Shown here: piece by piece, positions 51,802 through 60,136 of the stretch
How the letters are laid out: the number at the start of each line of letters is the position of its first letter
Position numbering within the stretch: position 1 is the stretch's first letter
Origin: an uncultured Bacteroidia bacterium
GTDB lineage: Bacteria; Bacteroidota; Bacteroidia; Bacteroidales; UBA932
Direction of reading: 5' to 3'
Length of the DNA stretch: 64,000 nucleotides
NCBI GenBank assembly: GCA_902794005.1
Contig: CADBFO010000012.1
Location: forward strand, 1-64,000
Program-made: the position numbers and the translations under genes
Notes under the pieces: generated by a model
Told to the model about the DNA's origin: nothing
The model's database searches: none
Seen by the model: only the letters and a program-made list of their open reading frames with translations

Positions 51802-54744
51802 CTATTTCTGCTCCTTCTTCTTGGCAGCGGCTACCGTGGCATCGTACATGATAGGAGTACCGATCATGATGGAAGCGTAGGTACCGATGATTACACCCAG
51901 GCACAGAGCCACGGCCAGACCACGGATGCTTTCGCCGCCGAAGAAGGCGATGGCGAGCATCGGCAGGAGGGTGGACACGGACGTGTTGAGGGTACGGGTG
52001 AGGGTGGCGTTCAGAGCGGTGTTCACCGTGGTGCGGAAGTCTTCCTTCGGGTGCAGGCCGCGCTGCTCACGGATACGGTCGAAGATAACCACGTTATCGT
52101 TGATGGCGTAACCGATGATGGTGAGGATGGCGGCGATGAACGTCTGGTCAACGTCCAGGTTGAACGGCAGGATACCGTTGAACAGGGAGAAGAAGCCAAT
52201 CACGATGAGAGCCGTGTGAGCCAGGGAGACCACGCCGCCCAGACCCCAGGTCCAACCCTTGAAGCGGAAGGCGATGTAGGCGAAGATGGCCAGCAGGGCC
52301 AGGAACACGGCGATGAAAGCGCTGCGGGTGATGTCGCGGGCGATGGTGGGACCCACCTTGTCGGAGGAGATGATACCGTTGGGGTTCTCCAGCGAGGAGG
52401 TGAAGTCGGAAATCTGGATGTCCTCGGCGTAGAAGCCCTTCAGGGCCTTGTACAGGAGGCCTTCGATTTCGCTGTCAACGGCAGTGCTTTCCTGGTCGTT
52501 CTTGTACTGGGTGGTGATCTTCATCTGGGCGTCGCCGCCGAACTGCTTCACTTCCACGGAATACTGGTCGATGCCGGCAGCCTGGGCGGCCTCCTGGAAG
52601 GTAGTTTCCACGGAAGCGCGGACCTGCTCGGCGGTGACGCTCTTGTCGAAGCGCACAACGTATGTACGGCCGCCGGTGAAATCGACACCGTAGCTGAAGC
52701 CCTTGAAGGCGATGGAAGCGATGGAAATGATGACGATGGCGCCGGAAATGATATAGGACCACTTCTTCAGGCCGATGAAATCCACCTTGGTGTTCTTGAG
52801 GATATTCTGGGTGAGCTTGTTGCTCATGGCCACGGTCTTGCCTCTCTTGATGCGGTCATCGAAGATGATGCGGGTGATGAAGATAGAGGTGAGCACCGAA
52901 GTGATGATACCGATGATGAGGGTGGTGGCGAAGCCCTGCACGGGACCGGAACCGAAGATATAGAGGATGATACCGGTGATGAGGGTGGTGAGCTGGCCGT
53001 CGATGATGGCGCTGTAGGCGTTCTTGTAACCGTCGTGTACGGCCAGCGAGAAGCCCTTGCCGGCGGCCAGTTCCTCCTTGATGCGCTCATAGATGATCAC
53101 GTTGGCATCCACGGCCATACCCAGGGTCAGGACCAGACCGGCGATACCGGGCAGGGTGAGGACGGCGCCGAAGGAAACCAGTACGCCGAACAGCAGCAGC
53201 ACGTTGCACAGAAGGGCGATGTCTGCGATGACGCCGGCTCCCTGATAGAAGAACACCATATAGATGAGCACCAGGCAGAAGGCGATGAGGAAGGAGATGA
53301 GACCGGCCCGGATGGAGGCGGAACCCAGGGAAGGGCCGACCACCTGCTCCTGGATGATGGTGGCAGGGGCGGGGAGCTTACCGGATTTGAGCACGTTGGC
53401 CAAGTCTTCGGCTTCCTGCACGTCGAAGTTGCCGGTGATTTCGGAAGAACCGCCGGTGATTTCGGTGTTGACGGTAGGATAGGAATACACCAGGCCGTCC
53501 AGGACGATGGCCACCTGCTTGCCGATATTGTCTTTGGTGAGGCGGGCCCAGATGGAGGCGCCCTCGGCATTCATGGTCATGGAGACGGAAGGTGCGCCGC
53601 TGCCGCCCTGCTGTGCACCGTTGAAGTTCACGCGGGCGTCGGTCACGACACCGCCGTCCAGCGGAGCCTTGCCGTCACGGGAGTTCACCTTGATGCCTAC
53701 CAGTTCATACAGGTTGGTCCCCTTCACGAAGCTGGTGGGCTTCACGGACCACAGGCCGCGGAAACCGGCCGGCAGCACGTCGGAAGCCATGGCCAGGTAC
53801 TGGTTCACCTTCACGGTGTCCACGCCCTGGGCAAAGCCGATGCAGGCGTTGTTCCAACCGGAGGGGGAAAGCACCTCGAAGAGCGGATTGGCAACGGCGG
53901 AGGAGTCGCCGAGGTTGCGCAGGATTTCGCTCACGCGGGCGTCCACGGCGTAGAGGTCAACCTCGTTGCCCTGATAGGTGGGCCAGAATTCGAGGGAGGC
54001 GGTACCCTGCAGGAGCTTGCGCACACGCTCAGGATCCTTCACTCCCGGCAGTTCGATGAGAATCTTGCCGGAGTTGCCTACCTGCTGGATGTTGGGCTGG
54101 GTGACACCGAAGCGGTCGATACGGCTGCGGAGTACGTTGAAGGAATTGTCAACGGCGCTCTTGGCCTCGTTGCGGATCACGTTCACAACCTCTGCGTTGG
54201 TGGCGTCGTTGGACACCTTGTCACGCAGCTCGTAGGTGGCGAAAACCTCTGCCATGCGGCGCTGGGGAGCCACCTGGTTCCAGGCATCGGCAAACAGGCC
54301 GATGAAATCCTGGCTGGAGTTCACGTTGTTCTGTTTGGCCAGAGCGAGGGCGGCGACGAAATCCGGGTCCGTGCTGCCTCCGGACAAGGCTTTCACAAGG
54401 TCCTCGAGCTGAACCTGCAGCATCACGTTCATGCCGCCCTTGAGGTCCAGACCCAGGTTGATTTCCTTTTCCTTGACGCTCTTGAAAGTGTATCCGAGGA
54501 ACACTTTCTCCGCATTGATGGAGTCAATATAGGCTCTGTTTCTGATGTTGGCCACGGAGTCCTGCACGTATTCGCGGACTTCGGCGGGCACATTGTTTGA
54601 TTCTACGAACTGCACGGCCTGCTGCTCGGCGTATTTGGCGGCCTTGTTCTCCTGCAGGCGGGTGACCAGCGTAAAGGAGAGCTGCCAAATGCTGGCAATG
54701 GCGAGCAGAATCGCTACGAATCGAATCCAACCTTTGCTTTGCAT
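51802..54744 (-). CDS. secDF: Fused protein translocase subunit SecDF
   Basis: A 980-residue membrane protein that uses proton flow to pull proteins out of the Sec channel; SecD and SecF are fused, as usual in Bacteroidetes. The SecD half has INLGLDLKGGMNVMLQVQLE and the membrane block GLVLTLGMAVDANVIIYERI. The SecF half begins with KWSYIISGAIVIISIASIAF and FSYGVDFTGGRTYVVRFDKS and has IIGYAINDNVVIFDRIREQ. About twelve membrane helices. The tail AAAKKKEQK is basic. It has a TAAATTTG promoter box 74 bases upstream and a terminator right after. Confidence 0.96.
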   Translation of the reverse strand: MQSKGWIRFVAILLAIASIWQLSFTLVTRLQENKAAKYAEQQAVQFVESNNVPAEVREYVQDSVANIRNRAYIDSINAEKVFLGYTFKSVKEKEINLGLDLKGGMNVMLQVQLEDLVKALSGGSTDPDFVAALALAKQNNVNSSQDFIGLFADAWNQVAPQRRMAEVFATYELRDKVSNDATNAEVVNVIRNEAKSAVDNSFNVLRSRIDRFGVTQPNIQQVGNSGKILIELPGVKDPERVRKLLQGTASLEFWPTYQGNEVDLYAVDARVSEILRNLGDSSAVANPLFEVLSPSGWNNACIGFAQGVDTVKVNQYLAMASDVLPAGFRGLWSVKPTSFVKGTNLYELVGIKVNSRDGKAPLDGGVVTDARVNFNGAQQGGSGAPSVSMTMNAEGASIWARLTKDNIGKQVAIVLDGLVYSYPTVNTEITGGSSEITGNFDVQEAEDLANVLKSGKLPAPATIIQEQVVGPSLGSASIRAGLISFLIAFCLVLIYMVFFYQGAGVIADIALLCNVLLLFGVLVSFGAVLTLPGIAGLVLTLGMAVDANVIIYERIKEELAAGKGFSLAVHDGYKNAYSAIIDGQLTTLITGIILYIFGSGPVQGFATTLIIGIITSVLTSIFITRIIFDDRIKRGKTVAMSNKLTQNILKNTKVDFIGLKKWSYIISGAIVIISIASIAFKGFSYGVDFTGGRTYVVRFDKSVTAEQVRASVETTFQEAAQAAGIDQYSVEVKQFGGDAQMKITTQYKNDQESTAVDSEIEGLLYKALKGFYAEDIQISDFTSSLENPNGIISSDKVGPTIARDITRSAFIAVFLALLAIFAYIAFRFKGWTWGLGGVVSLAHTALIVIGFFSLFNGILPFNLDVDQTFIAAILTIIGYAINDNVVIFDRIREQRGLHPKEDFRTTVNTALNATLTRTLNTSVSTLLPMLAIAFFGGESIRGLAVALCLGVIIGTYASIMIGTPIMYDATVAAAKKKEQK

Positions 54745-54817
54745 TTTGTTTATGTTTTATAAATTATTTTGTCAAAATTTGAGGCGGTGTCAATAGACAC
54801 TACCGCAAAATAGGCTG

Positions 54818-54825
54818 CAAATTTA
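54818..54825 (-). promoter_or_regulatory. Promoter -7 box (TAAATTTG, minus) for secDF
   Basis: Minus-strand TAnnTTTG match; a TTTC at 54845-54848 is at the N19 distance for the -33 element. Confidence 0.5.
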
Positions 54826-54886
54826 CTAATTTTTTCTGATTTAAGAAATTTTTGGCCTTTTTCCCGGCTTTGTCCGAACAAATTCG

Positions 54887-54894
54887 TAATTTTG
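54887..54894 (+). promoter_or_regulatory. Promoter -7 box (TAATTTTG) for the PD40 gene
   Basis: TAnnTTTG match 14 bases before the ATG at 54909, in the divergent gap with secDF. Confidence 0.4.
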
Positions 54895-54908
54895 TAGGCT
54901 ATTAACAA

Positions 54909-56414
54909 ATGAAGCGCATCCTTACGGTCATATTTTTCCTGGTCTCGGCGGGGCTTTCCCTGCGGGCCCAGAACATCATGGACGCACCGGTGCCCATCAC
55001 CATGCCCCTTGCGCCCGCCCGGCTTTCCCCCGACAAGATCCTGGCCCGGGCCGACAGCCTCCACCGGGCCTGCCGTTTCGAGGAAGCCATCGGCCTGTAC
55101 CTTTCGCTGGGAGAGGAGGGGAAGGCGGCCGCCTCGCAGAATGCGCTCAACATGATGGATTTCTGTGCCGTCCCCCACGTGGTGGCCCGCCAGCGCTTCT
55201 CTCGCAAGGATTTCTTCCTTTACTACCCGCTGGAACCGCACGCCTGGTACGCCTCTCCCCATCCGCTGGACTCCCTGCAGGGCTATCCGCTCTACTATCC
55301 CAAAGGGGCCGATGTCCTGTACTTCTCGGCCCCGGACCGTTCCGGCAGCCGGAGCCTCTTCGTGACGGAGAACCTGGACAGCCTCTGGCGCGCGCCCCGT
55401 CCTGTGGAGGAAGGGCTGCTGTCCACCGGCAGCGAAATTTTCCCCATGCTTTCCCCGGACGGAAAAACGCTGTACTTCGCGTCGGACGGCCTCTTCGGCA
55501 TGGGCGGATACGACCTCTACTCCTCCGCCTGGGACGACGAAAACGGAACCTGGGGAGAACCCGTGAACATGGGCTTCCCCTTCAGTTCTCCGGCCGACGA
55601 TTTCCTCCTTGTGGACACGGCCGACGGCAAATACACCCTGTTCGCCTCCAACCGGGAATGCTCCCGGGACAGCGTCTGTATCTATGTGCTGGACTACGGC
55701 TCGTCCCGGCAGAGAAAGCCGGTGCGCAGCTGCGAAGACCTCCAGCGCATCGTTTCTCTCCGTCCATCGGCCGACCCCACCCGCATCGACAACGGCTCCG
55801 CCGTGCAGTCGGGTACCGTGGGAAACGCCAATACGCGCCTGTACATCCGCAAAATGGAAGAGGCCCGCGTCCTGCTGGATTCCATTTCCGTTACCCGGAA
55901 CCCGGCCCGGCTGGATTCGCTGCGGGCCCTGCTGGAAGAGGTGAACCTGGAACTCCGCCTGGTAGAACAGACCTTCCTGCAGAGCGGCGTGGTAACATCG
56001 GCCGAAGACCGCGAAGTGGTGGGGGCCGACCTCGGCTACACCTTTGCCAAAAACGCCATGGGAGGCCGCCTCAGGATGAAAGTGGACCGTCATCCGTCCC
56101 ACGCCAGCTTCCGCGTCGCGCCCGTGGGCCGATTCGCCCCGGACAACACCCTGCCCCCGGGCATCGTGTACCAGATCGAACTGTTCACCTCGCCCCGGCA
56201 CGCCTCGCTGGAAGACCTCCACGGCCTGTCCCCGGTGTATGAGCGCCTCTCCTCCCAGCTCCGCTACACCTATTCCGTCGGCACCTATCCTACCTACGTG
56301 AGCGCCCTGCTGGATTTGAACGTCGTCCGCAGCCTTGGCTTCCCCCACGCACGCATCACCGCCTACCGTGACGGCCGCAGCATCCCCGTCACCCTCGCCC
56401 GGAACGAAGAATAG
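54909..56414 (+). CDS. PD40 (WD40-like) beta-propeller exported protein
   Basis: A 501-residue exported protein (signal peptide about 1-21, ends LRAQ). A short helical, TPR-like segment (RADSLHRACRFEEAIGLYLS) comes first, then PD40-type repeats (GADVLYFSAPDRSGSRSLFV, SEIFPMLSPDGKTLYFASDG, GMGGYDLYSSAWDDENGTWG). A C-terminal domain from about 395 (VYQIELFTSPRHASLEDLHG, VGTYPTYVSALLDLNVVRSL) resembles a SPOR-like peptidoglycan-binding fold. Similar propeller proteins join OmpA-type or type IX secretion parts in Bacteroidetes, but the exact role cannot be read here. Confidence 0.75.
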   Translation: MKRILTVIFFLVSAGLSLRAQNIMDAPVPITMPLAPARLSPDKILARADSLHRACRFEEAIGLYLSLGEEGKAAASQNALNMMDFCAVPHVVARQRFSRKDFFLYYPLEPHAWYASPHPLDSLQGYPLYYPKGADVLYFSAPDRSGSRSLFVTENLDSLWRAPRPVEEGLLSTGSEIFPMLSPDGKTLYFASDGLFGMGGYDLYSSAWDDENGTWGEPVNMGFPFSSPADDFLLVDTADGKYTLFASNRECSRDSVCIYVLDYGSSRQRKPVRSCEDLQRIVSLRPSADPTRIDNGSAVQSGTVGNANTRLYIRKMEEARVLLDSISVTRNPARLDSLRALLEEVNLELRLVEQTFLQSGVVTSAEDREVVGADLGYTFAKNAMGGRLRMKVDRHPSHASFRVAPVGRFAPDNTLPPGIVYQIELFTSPRHASLEDLHGLSPVYERLSSQLRYTYSVGTYPTYVSALLDLNVVRSLGFPHARITAYRDGRSIPVTLARNEE

Positions 56415-56660
56415 AGCACGCCGGCCCTTGTGCTCGTGTAGCGGCGTGGCTTGCCGGGGGGGTGGTTTGGCGGGTGACTTGGCGGTGGTGGGATGTGATT
56501 TGGCTGTGCTGGTGGAAGGTTGTGGTTTACCGGGTGACGGGATGTGACTTGGCTGTGCCGGTGGAAGGATGCGGTTTACCGGGTGACGGCTCCCTTGGAA
56601 CGAAGTTTGGCTTGTGGTGGGTGGCTGCCGGGTGGCTCCTAACCAATTGATTCCCTGTTG
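56415..56660. repeat. G-rich stretch with 49-bp tandem repeat
   Basis: No gene. Two 49-base copies (56490-56538 and 56539-56587) with a few differences, each containing TTGGCTGTG and TTTACCGGGTGAC. The plus strand carries many G-runs over about 170 bases (56450-56620). Confidence 0.75.
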
Positions 56661-57511
56661 TTTACGCATAATCCTCTGCGCAAAAAGAGCAGAGGATTGT
56701 ATGCAACATACTGTGTACAAGGTTGTTAGCGACCACCCCAGCCTGGCGCAAGGGAAATTGTAGCCGATGTCGCCTGTGCTTCAACTCTTGAAGCACACTT
56801 TGAATCACCAGAAGGCATTTTCGTGCTTCACCCCACAGCCTGGCCCCTGCCTCAAGCACATTTTCGGCCTTTTATGCGATCAATCGTGCTTCAAGACTTG
56901 AAGCACAGCAGAGAAGGCCTCGACAGAAGATGCCTTGACGGAAGATGCCTCGACGGAAAGGGCCTCGACATAAGCGGTATCGACGGAAGAGCCGATGACG
57001 TTCGGGAAAATCACAGGCCGCAACATTCCAACGTGACAGGTAAGTTTCTGTCCATCAGTTCTTTACGCATAATCCTCTGCGCAAAAAGAGCAGAGGATTG
57101 TATGCAACATGCTGTGTACGAGGTTGTTAGCGGCCACCCCAGCCTGGCGCAAGGGAAAATGTAACCGATGTTGCTTGTGCTTCAACTCTTGAAGCACACT
57201 TTGAATCACCAGAAGGCATTTTCGTGCTTCACCCCACTGCCGGGCCCCTGCCTCAAGCACATTTTCGGCCTTTTATGCGATCAATCGTGCTTCAAGACTT
57301 GAAGCACAGCAGAGAAGGCCTCGACGGAAGAGGCCTCGACAGAAGATGCCTCGACAGAAAGGGCCTCAGCAAAAGCGGTATCGACGGAAGAGCCGATGAC
57401 GTTCGGGAAAATCACAGGCCGCAACATTCCAACGTGACAGGTAAGTTTCTATCCATCAGTTCTTTACGCATAATCCTCTGCACTTTTTGCGCAGAGGATT
57501 ACATGCAACAT
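56661..57511. repeat. 401-bp tandem repeat array (two full units and a partial third)
   Basis: Units start at 56661 and 57062 with exactly 401-base spacing, and a third starts at 57463 but is cut after about 50 bases. Each unit opens with the repeat B palindrome, then has inverted copies of a GTGCTTCAA / TTGAAGCAC motif, then about six 15-base tandem repeats around CCTCGACGGAAGATG, and ends with CAACATTCCAACGTGACAGG. The two full units differ at only a handful of positions. Frames of 113 and 159 codons cross them, but I do not accept these as genes. Confidence 0.85.
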
Positions 57512-57648
57512 GCTGACCGTCAATTACTTCGTGGCCACCAGGCAGCACCGAGAGGGTACTGGACCAAAGTGAGACCAGACGAAGGGCCACCTGATCGAAG
57601 AGCCGAACAAAACAGCCGGGGTGGCAAACAAGCCACAGAGACAGAACT

Positions 57649-57696
57649 ACTTACGTACAATCCTCTGCGCAAAAAGTGCAGAGGATTACGTGTAAG
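57649..57696. repeat. Repeat B palindrome, separate copy
   Basis: ACTTACGTACAATCCTCTGC and GCAGAGGATTACGTGTAAGG pair around GCAAAAAGT. It is the same family as at 56661, 57062, 57463 and 61068, followed by similar GCCACCC text. Confidence 0.8.
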
Positions 57697-57889
57697 GCGT
57701 TGATAGCAAGGTGATTACTTGCCACCCGCATTGCGCACGGCACCGAGGGGCAGGAGATACGGTGCCGCCACGCTGGTCAGCGCGACAATTGGCAGCTGTG
57801 TGGGGCCTTACCATCGCTGCTTTTGCCTTGCCGACAAGGCCGTCTCCCAATTTAAAGACAGCGGTGGCCAGCAAAAAAGTATAAAAAGT

Positions 57890-57920
57890 CTTGCGCTTTT
57901 TCAAAAAATCCGTATCTTTG
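57890..57920 (+). promoter_or_regulatory. Promoter of tRNA-Ser (CTTG-N19-TATCTTTG)
   Basis: -33 CTTG at 57890-57893, 19 bases, -7 TATCTTTG at 57913-57920. Transcription would start near 57927, about 40 bases before the tRNA. Confidence 0.7.
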
Positions 57921-57965
57921 CAGTCCCGTCTTTTTTCGACGGGCGTTTCAAATCGCTTTAAGCCC

Positions 57966-58054
57966 GGAGGGGTGGGTGAGTGGCTGAAACCAGCAGTTTG
58001 CTAAACTGCCGTACGGGTTATTCTGTACCACGAGTTCGAATCTCGTCCCCTTTC
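57966..58054 (+). tRNA. tRNA-Ser (anticodon GCU) with an unusual 3' acceptor end
   Basis: Class II tRNA with long variable arm. Acceptor 5' GGAGGGG (57966-57972), D arm with GAGTGGCTGAAA, anticodon arm GCAGT-TTGCTAA-ACTGC (anticodon GCT), variable arm GTAC...GTAC, T arm ACGAG-TTCGAAT-CTCGT. The 3' acceptor strand reads CCCCTTT, giving two G-U pairs at the top, and the discriminator base is C where serine tRNAs normally have G. The last bases also form the left arm of the terminator. It may be a functional variant or have a replaced 3' end. Confidence 0.85.
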
Positions 58055-58078
58055 TGAGTATTTCAGAAGGGGTTTTTC
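58047..58078 (+). terminator. Terminator overlapping the tRNA-Ser 3' end
   Basis: CCCCTTTCTGA and TTCAGAAGGGG pair around GTAT, followed by TTTTTCTT. The left arm is the tRNA acceptor strand itself. Confidence 0.75.
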
Positions 58079-58330
58079 TTATTTTTCGATATAATTGACA
58101 TTTTCGGTAATGATGGGTAATGATGCAAAAAACAGTTGGTGACGGCCGCCGCGAGGAGGGCCATTTTGTGGAGCCCACCGCAGTGGCGAGCCGTAGCCAC
58201 CGAGCCTGGTAATGCGAGGTGGCGTCACCTCTTCTTTTTACCCTTCTCGGCATTAAAGTTCGGTAAGGTACAAAAAGTAGTTGGTGATACAGCGTAAACT
58301 GCTATTTTTATGGAGAACCGGATCGTCATA
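58079..58330. other. Gene-free structured region after tRNA-Ser
   Basis: Two diverged copies of a TTCGGTAA...CAAAAA...AGTTGGTGA motif (about 58103-58142 and 58259-58288) flank a GC-rich block. In it GGTGACGGCCGCC (58138-58150) can pair with GGTGGCGTCACC (58219-58230) and smaller stems lie inside. No coding frame is convincing. Confidence 0.4.
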
Positions 58331-58333
58331 CAT

Positions 58334-58471
58334 AGAAGTTGTTTTGAAATAATTGCTCTTGTTATTTACACGACCTTTCCGGCCATTTTCCCCTTTCTCA
58401 TCGGTCACGTAGCTACGGCTACGCTCCCTCTTCCAAAGAACAAACTTCGGCAACCATTTCAAAACAGCTTC
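58334..58471. repeat. Repeat C element, second copy
   Basis: Left arm AGAAGTTGTTTTGAAAT (58334-58350), right arm ATTTCAAAACAGCTTC (58456-58471). Bases 58439-58471 are identical to 15076-15108. The loop is longer here than at 15 kb. Confidence 0.7.
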
Positions 58472-58696
58472 ATAATTGATGCCCCCCGGACGCGAAGGCC
58501 GATGATAGCCTGGCGGCCGCCTTCGGACTCGAGGAAGGCGAGGTACTGTAAAGAAACCTTACAATCCGGCCGGAAATCTTTACACCTTTACAAGGGGCAG
58601 GCAATAAGCAAACACCTGAAACACTGCTACATACCCCTATCGGCATAAGGCTTGCATTTGCGGATGCCGGAGAAAATATGTAAATTCGCTTGTTTT
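58472..58696. other. Gene-free leader of the two-component genes
   Basis: 225 bases with no supported gene. A near-consensus box TAAATTCG (58681-58688) ends 8 bases before the response-regulator ATG and is the only promoter-like motif I see. Confidence 0.35.
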
Positions 58697-60109
58697 ATGG
58701 CATCAAAGAAAGGAAAGATTCTGATTGTGGATGACAACGCCGGCATCCGCCAGGCGCTGAAGATTCTTCTGCCGATGTCCTTCGAGGCGGTGGAGGCCAT
58801 CCCTTCCCCGGCCACGCTGGTGGCCACGCTCGAGCGCTTCCGGCCGGACGTGGTGCTGCTGGACATGAATTTCAACACCAGCATCAACACCGGCAATGAA
58901 GGCCTCTACTGGGCCGCTGAAATCAAGAAGATGGTCCCGGACGTGGAGGTCGTCCTCTTTACCGCCTATGCCGATATCCAGCTGGCCGTGGAGGGGATGA
59001 AACGCGGCGCCTTTGATTTCATCGTGAAGCCCTGGGACAACGAAAAGCTCATCGGCATCCTCACCGCCGCCCGGGACAAGGCCCGGAAGGCGATGGGGAG
59101 AGATTCTTCGGCCTCCGGCCTCAGAATGACAGGTTGTCATGCCGAACGAAGTGAAGCATCTATGCACTGGGGCACCTCCAAGCCCATGGCCGTCATCCAG
59201 AAGACGGTTCAGAAGATCGCCCCCACCGACGCCACGGTGCTCATCACCGGCGAAAACGGCACCGGCAAGGACGTCCTGGCCCGGGAAATCCACGCCCGGA
59301 GCCTCCGCAGCGGCAAGCCCATGGTGGCGGTGGATGCCGGCGCCATCACGGAGACGCTGTTCGAAAGCGAACTCTTCGGCCATGTCAAAGGCGCTTTCAC
59401 GGACGCACATGCCGACCACGCCGGCAAATTCGAGCAGGCCGACGGCGGCACCCTCTTCCTGGACGAAATCGGCAACATCCCGCTCCATCTGCAGGCCAAG
59501 CTCCTGCGGGCCATCCAGAGCCGGAGCATCGTGCGGGTGGGCGGCTCCCAGGCCATCCCCGTGGACATCCGGCTCATCTGCGCCACCAACATGGACCTGG
59601 AGCAGCTGATCCGGGAAGGACGCTTCCGGGAAGACCTTTACTACCGCATCAATACCGTACACATTGCCCTGCCCGCTCTCCGGGAGCGCCGCGAGGATAT
59701 CGTTCCGCTCGCGGAGCGTTTCATCGGCCAGTTTGCGCAGAAGTACCATCGGCCGCTGACGGGGCTGGACGATTCGGCCAAGGCCGTTTTGGAAGGCGCG
59801 CGTTGGAGCGGCAACATCCGGGAGCTGCAGAACGTGATTGAAAAGGCTGTCATTCTGAGCGAAGCGAAGAATCTGACGGCGAAGGATATCCAGATAGATC
59901 CTTCGGGCTTCGCCCTCAGGATGACAGATGGCTCCGGCCTCAGGATGACAGCGGGTGCAGGCACGCTCAGGGCTGTCGGCGAGGCCGAGGAAGAGCGCCT
60001 GGTGCGCGATGCCATGGAGCAGGCCGGCGGCAACATTTCCGCCGCCGCCAAGAGGCTGGGCGTGAGTCGGCCCACCCTGTATGCGAAATTGAAAAAATAC
60101 GGGCTATAA
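58697..60109 (+). CDS. Sigma-54-dependent response regulator (NtrC family) with repeat-derived insertions
   Basis: A 470-residue transcription activator. Receiver domain at 1-130 (KILIVDDNAGIRQALKILLP; phospho-acceptor Asp in VVLLDMNF), AAA+ domain with Walker A GENGTGKDVLAREIH, sigma-54 loop GAFTDAHADH and Walker B GGTLFLDEIGNIPLHLQAKL, and a Fis-type helix-turn-helix (GGNISAAAKRLGVSRPTLYA). Two places are encoded by repeat A: residues about 135-156 in the receiver/AAA+ linker (SSASGLRMTGCHAERSEAS) and about 384-421 between the AAA+ lid and the DNA-binding domain (VILSEAKNL, then SGFALRMTDGSGLRMTAG). The start at 58697 (MASKKGKILI) fits; 58652 is an in-frame alternative. Its kinase follows. 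Confidence 0.92.
   Translation: MASKKGKILIVDDNAGIRQALKILLPMSFEAVEAIPSPATLVATLERFRPDVVLLDMNFNTSINTGNEGLYWAAEIKKMVPDVEVVLFTAYADIQLAVEGMKRGAFDFIVKPWDNEKLIGILTAARDKARKAMGRDSSASGLRMTGCHAERSEASMHWGTSKPMAVIQKTVQKIAPTDATVLITGENGTGKDVLAREIHARSLRSGKPMVAVDAGAITETLFESELFGHVKGAFTDAHADHAGKFEQADGGTLFLDEIGNIPLHLQAKLLRAIQSRSIVRVGGSQAIPVDIRLICATNMDLEQLIREGRFREDLYYRINTVHIALPALRERREDIVPLAERFIGQFAQKYHRPLTGLDDSAKAVLEGARWSGNIRELQNVIEKAVILSEAKNLTAKDIQIDPSGFALRMTDGSGLRMTAGAGTLRAVGEAEEERLVRDAMEQAGGNISAAAKRLGVSRPTLYAKLKKYGL
59098..59163. repeat. Repeat A inverted pair inside the response regulator linker
   Basis: AGATTCTTCGGCCTCCGGCC with AGAATGACAG faces TGTCATGCCGAACGAAGTGA with AGCATCT. The insertion of about 66 bases is in frame. 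Confidence 0.85.
59849..59960. repeat. Three repeat A copies inside the response regulator 3' part
   Basis: CATTCTGAGCGAAGCGAAGA (59849-59874, plus), TCCTTCGGGCTTCGCCCTCA (59896-59926, minus) and GGCTCCGGCCTCAGGATGAC (59930-59952, minus). All remain in the coding frame. Confidence 0.85.
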
Positions 60110-60136
60110 TGTCATTCTGAGCGAAGCGAAGAATCT
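60109..60136. repeat. Repeat A copy joining response regulator and kinase
   Basis: A near-perfect copy (CATTCTGAGCGAAGCGAAGA, then ATCT) fills the whole gap between the stop codon and the kinase ATG. Confidence 0.9.

Noticed and set aside
54750-56720. Minus-strand frame of 656 codons opposite the PD40 gene
   Set aside because: The plus-strand gene has a signal peptide, PD40 repeats and a promoter box. The minus frame shows low-complexity basic text and no motif.
56661-57696. CRISPR array
   Set aside because: Repeats are palindromic heads of 401-base units with no short unique spacers at constant spacing and no cas genes.
56823-57703. Two frames of 113 and 159 codons across the 401-bp repeat
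   Set aside because: They exist because repeat units and 15-base repeats keep phase. They have no signal, domain, promoter or ribosome site, and each runs through the palindromes. I could not exclude a small protein fully.
57948-58253. Minus-strand frame of 101 codons over tRNA-Ser
   Set aside because: It is the antisense of the tRNA and its terminator, a well-known false gene type.
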